Below are positions 25,691-35,099 of a stretch of 64,000 bases of DNA, in pieces. The position numbers and the translations under genes were made by a program. The stretch is from the NCBI RefSeq assembly GCF_051201685.1, contig NZ_CP179213.1, positions 1,240,001 through 1,304,000 on the forward strand, in the 5' to 3' direction. The notes beneath the pieces were generated by a model. The model ran no database searches. It was not told where the DNA came from and saw only the letters and a program-made list of their open reading frames with translations. Position 1 is the first letter of the stretch, and each line of letters starts with the position of its first letter. Origin of the DNA: Luminiphilus sp051201685 (GTDB taxonomy: Bacteria; Pseudomonadota; Gammaproteobacteria; Pseudomonadales; Halieaceae).

Positions 25691-25710
25691 CCTTTTGTTA
25701 CGTGCTGACG

Positions 25711-28425
25711 CTACAAAGCAAGCTTGATACGCCCGTACCAAATTTGCCCACGTGGATCGTGGTGCTTTGGGTCGTAGCTGAAGTTAGCTGCATCGAAGAG
25801 CCGAGGTGCGTCCTCGTCAGTAATGTTCTTACCGCCCAAAGTGATCATTGCTTCCGTATTGCCTAGGTTAAAGCTATAGGAATACTGCAGATCAAGAGTC
25901 ATCCAAGAATCAATGTCCTGTGAGTATCCGCGATCAACCAAAGCATCGGGAATAACACGCGATGTTTCATACTCAGAGGTATAAAAGGCCAGCAGTGCAA
26001 TCTTGTGATTGCCTACACGCCAGTCGGCGGTAGCGTTGACCTTTGTCTCAGGGATAGACCGTGCAAAGTTGTCGTAGTTAAAGTAACCCGCAACGTCCTG
26101 TACCCCACTGTCGCCTGTACATCCTCGATCGTTGGCTGCAGTGCAGGGGATCTCGTAGCTCAGAAAGTGTGTCGCCGACAAGTGCAGTCCGAATTCACCC
26201 GCGTTGGAGGGGATCATCCAGTCTGCCGTCACATCAATACCATCGGTCGTCACTTCTTGAGCATTGAGGTAAGCCACATTGACGCCCGATAGGGTGCCAG
26301 CTGAATCACGAATAATGTCAGCACCGTTGGGGTTGTCGTTCAGCTTACCTTGGGCGTTTTCGACTGTGATGACGTCTTCGTATTCAAAGCGCCAGTAGTC
26401 GAGTCTGAAGGTGAGGTTATCAGTCGGTGTGAATACCGCGCCCATGTTGAAGTTGGTCGAGGTTTCAGGCTCCAGAGCCGTGCTTCCCTGCGAATTCACC
26501 CGTACAAACAGCGCGCTGCTTGAGCCACTGGCAGGGTCAACAAGTCCCTGCAGTGAGGTCTCTTGGTTGTATACCTGCACCAATGAGGGCTCACGGAACG
26601 CAGAGGAGGCAGAGGCTCGGAGTACCAGCCAGTCAGCAGCTTGCCAACGAAGCGATAGCTTAGGGTCAATGCTGCTATCCGAACTAAGATCCTCGTACCG
26701 CACGGCGAGATTAGCTTCCAATGATGAAGTGAGGGGGAAGTTGGCTTCCGCAAATAGAGCGTAGGAATCTCTCGATTCGTCGATGGGTAGGCCACCACCC
26801 AAGAAGATCAAGTCAACAGGAATCGTCGCACCTGTTGCAGGATCAATGGACTGTGTATATAGCTCATTACGATTGGCCGAGTAACTCTCCTCACGCCACT
26901 GAGCACCTGCGGCAAAGCCGACGGGTCCAGCACTCATCTCGAAGAGATCACCGCTCACAACAAAGTCAGCGACGGTTAGATCGGTTTTTTTGTTGGTAAA
27001 GGTTTGGTAGCTCAGCCATTCGATCAATTCTGGTGAGTTTGCACTGGGGTCGAAAGGGCTGAAAGACTCGGTGCCGCTTGGGCCACCCGCACCGCTCAAC
27101 GCTGCGCTTAATCGCGAGCTGATGGTATCGGGCTGATAGACCTCGCGATCATTTTCAGAGTAGGTGAGTGCTCCCATCCAGCTCCAGCCGCTGTCAAATT
27201 CACCGTCGAGCTGCAGCGACGCGCGCAGGGTATCGCTATCTCTCGGCGCCAGCGGGGAGGGGGCCTCTGCACCCAAAGGTCTTCCGTACCAACGAACAGG
27301 AACACTAAAGGGGCTGCCTGCTGTGCCAGGTAAAAGCGTGGGAAAGGTGAGGGCCGGGTATGAAGGGGACTGAGGGTTGTCTTTTACCTCGTGATGCGTC
27401 CAACCCAATTCGGCTGTTAGCGATAATGCATCAGAAAAGTCATGGGTTAGGTTGCCGTAGAGCTGCTGCTTTTCTTCTTTGTTCACAATGTTAAAACGTG
27501 GTCCATAGGCAAACCCACACTTGCCGCCACCGCCGGTGCCGGGGCCAAATGCCCCTTGGGGTACAAAGGGCGTACCCGGAGCGCCGCCATTCGCAACACA
27601 AGCTGCGTCAGGAACGGTCTCAAGGAAACCATAGCTACCGGCATAATCACCTGTGCCGACGCCGCCGGGTGCCAATGTCAGAAAACTTCGTCCAAGGGTA
27701 GAGACCGCATTTTCTGTTGTGTAGGGGCGCTCTGAGGAGCTCAACGGGTCTTGGCTAATAAATGAGCCAGCCAACGTGACGTGAGTGCGATCATTGCCGA
27801 AACCGGCTAGGAGGTTGAGGTCGTACTTGCCTGCACCACCATCACTAATTTCTTCATAACCAGTAGAGAATTCAACGCCTTCAAAGTCTTTGCGAAGAAT
27901 AAAGTTGACCACTCCCGCGACGGCATCAGAGCCATAGGTGGCGGTGGCCCCTTCTTTCAGAATTTCGACGCGCTCCAGTGCTGCCATAGGAATGGTGCTG
28001 GTATCAACAAACACGCTGCCGTCGTTCGCGGTTGCAGCGGTGATTGTTTGGCGTTTGCCGTTTACTAGGACCAGAGTAGATGTGAGGCCTAATCCACGTA
28101 GGTTCACGTTGCTGGTGCCCTGGGTCTCACCCGAGGTGAACGAGTCAGGATTGTTTTCCGTGCCTGAACTCACTGACAATTTGCTGGTCAACTCGCCGAC
28201 ATCAACGGCGCCGGAATTGACAATGTAATCGTTGGAAAGGACCTCTACTGGAGACGCCTCGTCTTGGCTGGTGGAGCGTATATAGCTACCTGTCACCATG
28301 ACTTCTTCAATTATGCCTTCATCTTGCTGCGCCATAGTTGTGTTAGCTACTGCGAGACATAGTGGTGCCAGTGCAAAGCCGACTAGCTGGTGTCGTAGTG
28401 ATTGCGTGTGGATTCTATAACTCAA
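25711..28425 (-). CDS. TonB-dependent outer-membrane receptor
   Basis: A 904-residue outer-membrane importer. The signal peptide ends near TTMAQ, followed by EEVMVTGSYIR, a plug with NVNLRGLGLTSTLVLVNGKRQ and ILKEGATATYGSDAVAGVVNFI, and a barrel ending RGQIWYGRIKLAL. The plug style (STLVLVNGKR) is that of receptors with unknown organic ligands rather than siderophores. The start is TTG at 28425 with GGGAGG about 9 bases upstream; no Met codon occurs before the signal sequence. It has its own terminator. Confidence 0.93.
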   Translation of the reverse strand: MSYRIHTQSLRHQLVGFALAPLCLAVANTTMAQQDEGIIEEVMVTGSYIRSTSQDEASPVEVLSNDYIVNSGAVDVGELTSKLSVSSGTENNPDSFTSGETQGTSNVNLRGLGLTSTLVLVNGKRQTITAATANDGSVFVDTSTIPMAALERVEILKEGATATYGSDAVAGVVNFILRKDFEGVEFSTGYEEISDGGAGKYDLNLLAGFGNDRTHVTLAGSFISQDPLSSSERPYTTENAVSTLGRSFLTLAPGGVGTGDYAGSYGFLETVPDAACVANGGAPGTPFVPQGAFGPGTGGGGKCGFAYGPRFNIVNKEEKQQLYGNLTHDFSDALSLTAELGWTHHEVKDNPQSPSYPALTFPTLLPGTAGSPFSVPVRWYGRPLGAEAPSPLAPRDSDTLRASLQLDGEFDSGWSWMGALTYSENDREVYQPDTISSRLSAALSGAGGPSGTESFSPFDPSANSPELIEWLSYQTFTNKKTDLTVADFVVSGDLFEMSAGPVGFAAGAQWREESYSANRNELYTQSIDPATGATIPVDLIFLGGGLPIDESRDSYALFAEANFPLTSSLEANLAVRYEDLSSDSSIDPKLSLRWQAADWLVLRASASSAFREPSLVQVYNQETSLQGLVDPASGSSSALFVRVNSQGSTALEPETSTNFNMGAVFTPTDNLTFRLDYWRFEYEDVITVENAQGKLNDNPNGADIIRDSAGTLSGVNVAYLNAQEVTTDGIDVTADWMIPSNAGEFGLHLSATHFLSYEIPCTAANDRGCTGDSGVQDVAGYFNYDNFARSIPETKVNATADWRVGNHKIALLAFYTSEYETSRVIPDALVDRGYSQDIDSWMTLDLQYSYSFNLGNTEAMITLGGKNITDEDAPRLFDAANFSYDPKHHDPRGQIWYGRIKLAL

Positions 28426-28786
28426 AACTCACCCTCCCAGGGATTTTTATAAGATTATTAAGAGTGCTCAAGATTGTCCGAGCACATTGATTGTAAGTAT
28501 GGTGGAGTTTTTTGTATGCCCAAATACTGCGGGTTGTTTTTGGAATACAGATGTGAGACGCGACCTAACGTCGCACCCCGTCAGCTTTGTGCCTCTCAAT
28601 ACCGCAAACTGGGAGCCCGTGTTTAAAGGCCGCTGTTGGCTACTAATTGTCAGGCTCAAAAAGTGCGAAAAAGCCTAAATGACTCAGGGCTCGAGCTTTA
28701 AAAGCTTAAAGCTTTGCTATCCCACTTGTGACCTTTGCCGCTATTGCCTCTGAGTGCTATAGCCTCGGGGTGGCGTGGGCAATGCT
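28426..28786. other. 361-base intergenic region with two inverted repeats
   Basis: It holds the presumed promoter of the receptor. GTGCTC / GAGCAC (28464-28469 and 28480-28485, 10-base gap) lies 40-60 bases upstream of the receptor start and is a candidate operator. AGCTTTAA / TTAAAGCT (28694-28701 and 28706-28713, loop AAGC) is a perfect hairpin without a T tract. No gene is supported here. Confidence 0.4.
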
Positions 28787-29176
28787 TCACCGCTGTGTGG
28801 CCAATAATTCCTCTAGGCGAACTAAGCACCCCTCCATACTGGTGCGTATAAAGGTTTCAAGCTCAACAGGGGTGACTTCTGTCTGCCAGAGAAGCCGACA
28901 CCCAGTACTAGTGGGAATAACCTCAATTCTCGCACGGTGTGACTGCAAAGGCCCCGGCGCCTCAATGCAGGAATATTCTAGGGTGCGACACTCATCGCTA
29001 TGAAGCAGTATTTGCTCTTTAATGTCTCCTGCTCCCGGCAGTGTTAGTGAGCGAACATCGCCCTCTAGGTCGCAATGCTCTACCCCCGGCACCCAATCGA
29101 CGCGATCTGGCGTGCCTAGAATTGCCCACAAACTATCGGCGCTTGCAAAAAATTGATGGTCTATTTCTACTGCCAT
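28787..29176 (-). CDS. SRPBCC-superfamily (polyketide cyclase/START-like) protein
   Basis: A 129-residue protein with the helix-grip pattern of small SRPBCC proteins: an N-terminal strand IDHQFFASADSLWAILGTPDRVDWVPGVE, a central TLPGAGDIKEQILLH, and a C-terminal amphipathic helix ELETFIRTSMEGCLVRLEELL. Such proteins bind hydrophobic ligands; the ligand cannot be predicted. The ATG at 29176 is clear. It stands alone, about 370 bases downstream of the SDR gene. Confidence 0.75.
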   Translation of the reverse strand: MAVEIDHQFFASADSLWAILGTPDRVDWVPGVEHCDLEGDVRSLTLPGAGDIKEQILLHSDECRTLEYSCIEAPGPLQSHRARIEVIPTSTGCRLLWQTEVTPVELETFIRTSMEGCLVRLEELLATQR

Positions 29177-29545
29177 GACATTGCTCTCTGGCTTATCCGT
29201 TGCCGGGTATATCTCAACGGCGTCAGGCCAGTCAAATATGCCACCAAGTGCTGGCCCCCAAGATTAGTGCTGGCTGACTGGTTGCCGCGGCGCTGCCCTA
29301 AATGCCCGCGGTCAGAGCCCTTTGCGCAACCCACTAGCCCAGCTATTAGCGATCACAGGTACTGGATAGGCCCGGGAGTTAATGCGCCATGGGTAGGTTG
29401 GCGCCGGGGAGTTTGCTAAGACTGATAATTCAAACGCCTGTTGTTAGAGCCTGCACACCAGCTGGCAAAGCGAAGCGATCGCTAAAATCTTACGAAAAAT
29501 TTTCGAAGTTGGCGTCTCGTCTTTTTATGCTGCAGGTTTTTGTGA
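29177..29545. other. 369-base intergenic region, no gene supported
   Basis: GC-rich at its left part and AT-richer towards the SDR stop. It contains the near-palindrome CGAAAAATTTTCG (29493-29505) and AGCGATCGCT (29474-29483). An open frame on the plus strand here is Cys/Trp/Arg-rich and looks spurious. Confidence 0.35.
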
Positions 29546-30334
29546 TTACGCTTCAGTGAGCGTCTGATGGAACCGATTCATTCCTTTGATCCAACGGTCG
29601 TAATCTGCTGTTTTTCGCTGCATGTACTGAGTGACCTCGGGATGAGGCAGAATTAAGAAAGACTCTTCTTGGAGGCCTGCTGTCACGATGTCGGCCACGA
29701 CGTTGGCCTCGAGCATGCCATCTCCGGCAGCGGCTTGAAGCCCTTCAGTACCGATTTGATCAGGGTCCGTTGCGGTCATAGCGGTACGAACTGCCTGTGG
29801 GCAGAGTAGCGATACTTTAATGCCCTGATGGCCATAAGTAAGAGCTAACCATTCGCCAAACCCCACAGCTGCATGTTTGGTAACACCGTAGGCGGCACCG
29901 CCTATTTGGTTAAGAAGTCCAGCGGCAGAGGCTGTATTAAGGAGGTAACCGCCTCCTCGCTTGATCATTCGTGGCACCAGATGGCGAGCGGCATAAACGT
30001 GTGCCATCACGTTAACATCCCAACTGATTTGCCACTCTTGATCGGGGGATTGCTCGCTGGGCGCTGCAGCCAACCCTGCGTTGCTGCAAAAAAGATCAAT
30101 GGGGCCCACCTGAGACTCAACGTCTTCGATGACGCGAATCATGTCCGCTTCGCATGAAACGTCTGCGGTCATTGCCAGACAGGCGTTTGCGTCGGCGGTC
30201 TCTGCAGCATTCGCGGCGTTGATATCGACGGCGATGACTTGTTTAGCGCCGTCAGCCACAAATTTTTCAACGAGGGCCCTGCCGATACCACTGCCGGCAC
30301 CGGTGACTACGATAATTTTTTGATTGATTTCCAC
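29546..30334 (-). CDS. Short-chain dehydrogenase/reductase
   Basis: A classical SDR of 262 residues. It has TGAGSGIGRA for NAD(P) binding near residues 11-20, the CSNAG motif, NTASAAG with the catalytic Ser, and YGVTK with Tyr and Lys. An Asp after the second strand (IAVDIN) suggests NAD preference. The frame opens with TTG at 30361, but GTG at 30334 has GGAG 9 bases upstream and removes a poor N-terminal extension. The substrate is unknown. Confidence 0.87.
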   Translation of the reverse strand: MEINQKIIVVTGAGSGIGRALVEKFVADGAKQVIAVDINAANAAETADANACLAMTADVSCEADMIRVIEDVESQVGPIDLFCSNAGLAAAPSEQSPDQEWQISWDVNVMAHVYAARHLVPRMIKRGGGYLLNTASAAGLLNQIGGAAYGVTKHAAVGFGEWLALTYGHQGIKVSLLCPQAVRTAMTATDPDQIGTEGLQAAAGDGMLEANVVADIVTAGLQEESFLILPHPEVTQYMQRKTADYDRWIKGMNRFHQTLTEA

Positions 30335-30688
30335 AACAACGGGCTCCAATGGTTGGTTCAATGCGCTGAGAATCTTCAGACAACTGTGTAATTAAGTAAA
30401 GGGTTGCGGCTGCGAGTGGCCCTCGGTCGGGGACGTTGCACTTTGGCGCAAAGTGCTCCCGTAGATTTCTTTTTCAAATAATGCCATCGTTTTTACAGAG
30501 CTTGGTGGTTTCCCAACCACGTTTGTTCCATCACAATCGACAATATAAAGGAATGGACTTGCCATGGCACTCAATATATTGGCATATTCTATGCTAAATA
30601 GTGGTGCGGGGCGTTTAAGATGATCGGAGTGTACTAACTAGAATATGTAGTAAACGGCATCGGCAATTCAATAGCAGAGAGGCTCACA
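30335..30688. other. 354-base divergent intergenic region with two hairpins
   Basis: Region between the SDR and the DUF2147 gene. GCACTTTG-GCG-CAAAGTGC (30438-30456) is a perfect 8-base-arm palindrome about 100 bases upstream of the SDR start. GTGGTT-TCCC-AACCAC (30505-30520) is a second one. Both could be operators or leader hairpins. No gene is supported. Confidence 0.4.
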
Positions 30689-31060
30689 ATGGTTCGAGGG
30701 ATTATTTTTTTCATGTTTTTGGGGTTCGCTATGGAGCTTTTGGCCGGCACGATAGAAGGTGTTTGGAAGCGTCAGGGCGAGGCGGTTTGGATTCAATTCG
30801 ACGCTGATAGTAATACGGGTGTTGTTGTTAGAAATGATAAAAACCCGGATGCAGTGGGTTTTGCAGTGGCACGCAACCTTGAGGTGGAGAGTGCTAAAGA
30901 GAATACATGGAGGGGCGAGGTGTATGCGCCGCCACTAGGTGAGTATAAGCCGGCGGAAATAACGCTGCTTGAAGAGGACATCATGCGTTTTAAGGTAAAA
31001 ATAGGGTTTATCAGTCGTTCTGCAGAGTGGGAACGGGTTATGGTGTTACCCGACAAATGA
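30689..31060 (+). CDS. DUF2147 family exported protein
   Basis: A 123-residue protein with a signal peptide (about residues 1-19, ending LLAG). It follows the DUF2147 pattern: IEGVWKRQGEAVWIQF, NTWRGEVYAPPLGEYKPAEITL and a final SAEWERV. These are small periplasmic beta proteins of unknown role. GAGAGG precedes the ATG. It lies 55 bases before the acyl-CoA synthetase gene and may share its transcript. Confidence 0.75.
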   Translation: MVRGIIFFMFLGFAMELLAGTIEGVWKRQGEAVWIQFDADSNTGVVVRNDKNPDAVGFAVARNLEVESAKENTWRGEVYAPPLGEYKPAEITLLEEDIMRFKVKIGFISRSAEWERVMVLPDK

Positions 31061-31115
31061 GTCAGGCGAATATCGATCGGCAGGAGTGAGTAAGTGCAGC
31101 CTTGGAGGCAAAGTT

Positions 31116-32936
31116 ATGTTGGAAAGGATCCGAAAAATAAAAGAGGTTGCCCGAGTTTTTGGCGAGATGCGTCACTTATTGCCAGCGCTCAATTTTAAAA
31201 TGCCTGCGCACACTGAAACTGTTTCGGTGGCCGGAGCGTTTGAAGACACGGTAGCCGATCATCCTGAACGTATAATGCTGATTTTTGAAGGGCAAGAGTG
31301 GACCTATAGTGAGTTTAATGACTCGGCCAATCGTTTCGCGCGAGTTCTGCAAGCGCGAGGTGTGAAGCGGGGCGACAGTGTTGCTTTGCTGATGGAGAAC
31401 CGGGCTGAATTTATTCTAAGTTTGTTAGCGACACTCAAAGTAGGTGCAAGTTGTGCCTTGATCAATAACAGTCTGACCGGCGCAGGTCTGGTGCACTGTG
31501 TGCAAGCAGCCGGGGCTAATCACATCATTGTTGGCGATGAACGGACTTCGGTCATTGACGCGAGTCGCGAGGCGCTAGCCCTGAGCGATTTTGGGTCCTA
31601 TCTGTGGTGCTCTGACTCGGGCACATCGACTTGTCCTGATTGGTGTGTAGATCTCAAGGCTGAAATGGCTGGTCAGAGTGCTGAGAATATTCCCATAACC
31701 CGAGAAATTACCGCCGGAGAGGTGGCCTTCTATATTTACACCTCTGGCACCACCGGCCTCCCTAAGGCGGCCATTATGCTGCATCGCAAGGCATTGGCAG
31801 CTAGCACCGTGTTAGGACGGTTGGGCTTTCGAGTGAAACCCTCTGATCGTTTATACCTTTGCTTGCCCGTTTACCATATCACCGGTCTAGGCCCTGGTTT
31901 GTTGGCGTTTATATTGTCAGGCGGCTCAGTATTTTTACGGCGTCAATTTTCAGCCTCAAAATTTTGGTCCGAAGTTCAGCAGTTTAAAACGAATAGCTTT
32001 ATCTACGTGGGCGAACTGTGTCGCTATTTAAACCAGCAGCCCGAACATCCCCAAGAGAAGAATAACCCTTTGGAAAAAATGTTGGGGAACGGGTTAAGAC
32101 CTGATGTATGGGATGCCTTTAAGGCACGTTTCAAGGTTGCGCGAATTTGTGAGATCTATGGCAGCAGCGAGGGCAATGTGTCCTTTGCGAATTTCTTTAA
32201 TAAAGATAAAACCATTGGCGCAACGTTTGCCAAGGTAGCCTTGGTGGCGTATGACCAAGAAAATGAAGAAATCCTGCGCGATGATGAGGGTCACTGCATT
32301 GAAGTGGCGGCTGGTACGCCAGGACTGTTACTGGGCGAAATAACCACTGACTATGCCTTCGACGGGTACACCAACAAGGATGCAACAGGGAAGAAAGTTG
32401 TTCAAAACGTTTTCAAAGCAGGTGATCAGTGGTTCGATACCGGAGATCTAATTCGAGAAATCGATGTTGGTTTTGCATTTGGAATTCGTCACTTTCAGTT
32501 TGTCGACAGAACGGGGGATACTTTCCGTTGGCGGTCGGAAAATGTGTCGACGAATGAAGTTGCAGAGGTGCTGAATCAACACCCCCAGATTCATCTCTCT
32601 AATGTGTACGGCGTCGAGGTGCCGGGTTGCGAGGGTAAAGCGGGAATGGTTGCGCTGGCGGTCGAGTCGCCTGACACTTTCGATGTGGCGGGGTTTAGCC
32701 GCTTGGTGGATACAGAGCTGCCTGCGTATGCGCGCCCCGTGTTTATTCGCTTACAGGGCGCCCTCGAAACAACGGGCACTTTTAAACTGGTAAAGACAGA
32801 GTTAAGAGAGCAGAGCTTTCATTTAGACCAAGTGGGCCAAGACGCAATTTATGTGCGCCCTCCTAAGGCAGAGAGTTACCAGCGCCTTGATGACAGTTTT
32901 TATCAAAGCCTGTGTTCAGGAACGGCAGGGTATTAG
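31116..32936 (+). CDS. Long-chain/very-long-chain acyl-CoA synthetase (FATP-like)
   Basis: A 606-residue adenylate-forming enzyme activating a fatty or bile-type acid with ATP and CoA. The P-loop-like YIYTSGTTGLPKAAIM is present, as are ICEIYGSSEGN, WFDTGDLI and the FRWRSENVSTNEV segment typical of FATP/VLACS enzymes. GTFKLVK near the C-terminus carries the catalytic Lys. The ATG at 31116 with GGAGG 7 bases upstream is chosen over an in-frame start at 31086. It is followed by the ABM monooxygenase gene 36 bases later. Confidence 0.92.
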   Translation: MLERIRKIKEVARVFGEMRHLLPALNFKMPAHTETVSVAGAFEDTVADHPERIMLIFEGQEWTYSEFNDSANRFARVLQARGVKRGDSVALLMENRAEFILSLLATLKVGASCALINNSLTGAGLVHCVQAAGANHIIVGDERTSVIDASREALALSDFGSYLWCSDSGTSTCPDWCVDLKAEMAGQSAENIPITREITAGEVAFYIYTSGTTGLPKAAIMLHRKALAASTVLGRLGFRVKPSDRLYLCLPVYHITGLGPGLLAFILSGGSVFLRRQFSASKFWSEVQQFKTNSFIYVGELCRYLNQQPEHPQEKNNPLEKMLGNGLRPDVWDAFKARFKVARICEIYGSSEGNVSFANFFNKDKTIGATFAKVALVAYDQENEEILRDDEGHCIEVAAGTPGLLLGEITTDYAFDGYTNKDATGKKVVQNVFKAGDQWFDTGDLIREIDVGFAFGIRHFQFVDRTGDTFRWRSENVSTNEVAEVLNQHPQIHLSNVYGVEVPGCEGKAGMVALAVESPDTFDVAGFSRLVDTELPAYARPVFIRLQGALETTGTFKLVKTELREQSFHLDQVGQDAIYVRPPKAESYQRLDDSFYQSLCSGTAGY

Positions 32937-32972
32937 GTTTTTTTTTCAGACAGTGACTTAAGGAAAACAGTG

Positions 32973-33266
32973 ATGGCGATAGGATTAATCGCAACAATAA
33001 AAGTGCAAGAAGGCAAAAACGAAGCCTTTGAGACGGCGTTTTTAGAGCTTGCACGACGTGTGCGTGAAGACGAGCCCGGTAATATGCTCTATGCGTTACA
33101 CCGAAGCACAACAGATACCCAGACGTATAAAGTGATGGAGCAGTATGTCGATGCTGCGGCACTCAAGGCCCATGGTGAAACCGCGCATTTTGCGGCGGCG
33201 TTTCAACAAGTAGGAGCGCTCCTCGCGGGTGCGCCAGAGGTCGAGCAACTGGACGTAATTGGATAG
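32973..33266 (+). CDS. Antibiotic biosynthesis monooxygenase (ABM/YgiN) domain protein
   Basis: A 97-residue single ABM domain of ferredoxin-like fold: AIGLIATIKVQEGKNEAFETAFLEL, EPGNMLYALHRS and YKVMEQYVDAAALKAHGETAHF. It is similar to quinol-monooxygenase-like YgiN proteins, which need no cofactor, though many have unknown function. AAGGA lies 8 bases before the ATG at 32973. It probably forms an operon with the acyl-CoA synthetase. Confidence 0.85.
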   Translation: MAIGLIATIKVQEGKNEAFETAFLELARRVREDEPGNMLYALHRSTTDTQTYKVMEQYVDAAALKAHGETAHFAAAFQQVGALLAGAPEVEQLDVIG

Positions 33267-33661
33267 GAGATTTTTGCTTCAGCGCCTTCAGTCCGTGCTG
33301 AGCGGTTCACCCAAAGTCATGTTGATCGTGCTGGCATCAAAATTGGGCGAAACTATAAAAGGTAAAATCATTAGCAGCCGGCGGTGGCTGCCCGTTTGCT
33401 GTGATTGGCCAGTCTTTTGGTTCACCGTTTTCCGCTGGAGGATGCCTAATTTCCTAGCGCTACAGAGTGCTCTAAACCTTAGATGGGCGCTTTTCAGCGT
33501 GTTTAAAACTGTGCCATGAGCCTCAATAAATGCTCGAATTTTTGTGTTTGTAAAGTCAATAGTGTAAGCATTAAACCGCGCGGCAGGGTTTTGCCGGAAT
33601 GTGTTTGGACCTTCAGTACAACAATGTGTCGGATTCGTACCAAGAGCGCTAGGTGCACAAT
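33267..33661. other. 395-base intergenic region, no gene supported
   Basis: Open frames on both strands lack convincing ribosome sites and family patterns. A GCAGCC/GGCTGC hairpin (33374-33391) is present without a T tract. Confidence 0.35.
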
Positions 33662-35035
33662 ATGACGGAAAAATTTGAAGACCAGGGGGGCTTGGCAACA
33701 TCAGACCCTAATCGCCTAGTCCGCTGGATTTCTTCACGGGTGATGACTCGGTTGTTTACGATAAAGCAGGTCAATAAACGTCGGGCGGCCGCAGAGCGGG
33801 CGAGGCGTAAAAAAAAGCGGCCTCACACCATCGAATACTTCCATCAGGTTGACGACGCTTATAGCCATTTGGCAGCCCAGTTGCTTGTCAAAATGGCGGA
33901 TCGCTACGATGTTGAATTGACTTGTCATCTTGTGAATCAATCGTTCGGTAAGAACGTTGCCGAGCCCGAAATGCTTGCTCGATTGTCCCGATACGATGCG
34001 CATCAGATTGCGCCAGATTATGGGCTGGAATTTGCTGAGCACAACGAAGCACTTGATCCTGAGCAGATTAAAAAGGCACAGGGGATTTTGGCGGCTGCCA
34101 GTGGCGTAAAGCGCGTGTCAGCGGTTGAGCCGGTGAGTCGCGCGCTTTGGTCTGGTGATGCTTCGGAGTTAGATCGACTAGCCGCTGAGCTGGGGTGCGC
34201 CTCAGAGGCGGAAGTTGATGCTGCTTTGGCCTTGGGAAACGCGCGCAGGAACGCGCTTAAACATTACTCGGGTGCTATGTTTTATTACGGCGGTGAGTGG
34301 TTTTGGGGGGTCGATCGCCTACATCACTTGGAACAACGACTGGCGGAGCTGGGGCTAGATCGCAATGATAGCGCACCATGGTTAGCGCCACGTCAGGAGC
34401 CCAATTGGGGTGGTGTACGCAGTGACGGCTCGCTAACGTTGGAAATATACGCGTCATTACGCAGCCCCTATAGCGCTGTAATTTTTGATCGCGCGGTACA
34501 ACTCGCGAAAGATTCTGGAGTAACCCTCAACCTGCGCCCGGTATTGCCTATGGTTATGCGTGGCGTCCCGGCTACGCCAATGAAGGGAATGTATATTTTT
34601 ATGGATGCAGCTCGAGAGGCTCGGGCCTTGGGCGTTGACTATGGCAATTTCAGCGACCCCATTGGTGAGCCTGCACGCAAATGTTATTCACTTTACCCTT
34701 GGGCAGTAACCCAAGGAAAAGGTACTGAGCTGATCAGCAGCTTTCTGCGCCATGCGTTTGCTCTGGGGGTCGATACCTTAGCCGACAGGGGATTACAAAA
34801 GGTCGTTGAGGCGGCAGGGTTAGATTGGCAGGTTGCGAAAGGTCACCTAGGTGAAGCGGGGTGGGAATCGTTATTAGAGGAAAATCGTGTCGTCATGTAC
34901 AGTGCCGGATGCTGGGGGGTGCCTAGCTTTCGACTGCTCGATGGCAGCGGCGTGCCCATTGTCTCCCTGTGGGGCCAAGACCGCCTTTGGGTTATTGCCC
35001 GAGAGATACGAAAGCAATTGCAGGGCCCAGTCTGA
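33662..35035 (+). CDS. Tandem DsbA-like/2-hydroxychromene-2-carboxylate isomerase-type protein
   Basis: 457 residues holding two thioredoxin-fold DSBA/HCCA-isomerase (GST kappa-like) domains. The first starts near residue 52 (IEYFHQVDDAYSHLAAQLL), the second near 255 (LEIYASLRSPYSAVIFDRAVQL). The second keeps the SPYS motif with the isomerase-type active Ser and ends in a typical WGVPSFRL...LWGQDRLWV. The first has DDAYS and may be inactive. A short basic N-terminus (RRAAAERARRKKKR) precedes. The ATG at 33662 has AGGTG upstream. It is not a redox CxxC protein, so glutathione-dependent isomerisation is a guess. Confidence 0.75.
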   Translation: MTEKFEDQGGLATSDPNRLVRWISSRVMTRLFTIKQVNKRRAAAERARRKKKRPHTIEYFHQVDDAYSHLAAQLLVKMADRYDVELTCHLVNQSFGKNVAEPEMLARLSRYDAHQIAPDYGLEFAEHNEALDPEQIKKAQGILAAASGVKRVSAVEPVSRALWSGDASELDRLAAELGCASEAEVDAALALGNARRNALKHYSGAMFYYGGEWFWGVDRLHHLEQRLAELGLDRNDSAPWLAPRQEPNWGGVRSDGSLTLEIYASLRSPYSAVIFDRAVQLAKDSGVTLNLRPVLPMVMRGVPATPMKGMYIFMDAAREARALGVDYGNFSDPIGEPARKCYSLYPWAVTQGKGTELISSFLRHAFALGVDTLADRGLQKVVEAAGLDWQVAKGHLGEAGWESLLEENRVVMYSAGCWGVPSFRLLDGSGVPIVSLWGQDRLWVIAREIRKQLQGPV

Positions 35036-35099
35036 CGGACTGGAACCCGTTTGAATATGCGGCCCGAACGCTGGAACAATCGGCTCGGTTGTACAGCGT

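Noticed and set aside
30392..30574. 60-codon minus-strand frame upstream of the SDR
   Set aside because: Short, no ribosome site, and overlapped by two hairpins; better explained as regulatory DNA.
33288..33701. 137-codon minus-strand frame before the tandem isomerase gene
   Set aside because: No recognisable domain or ribosome site, and it overlaps the real gene start.
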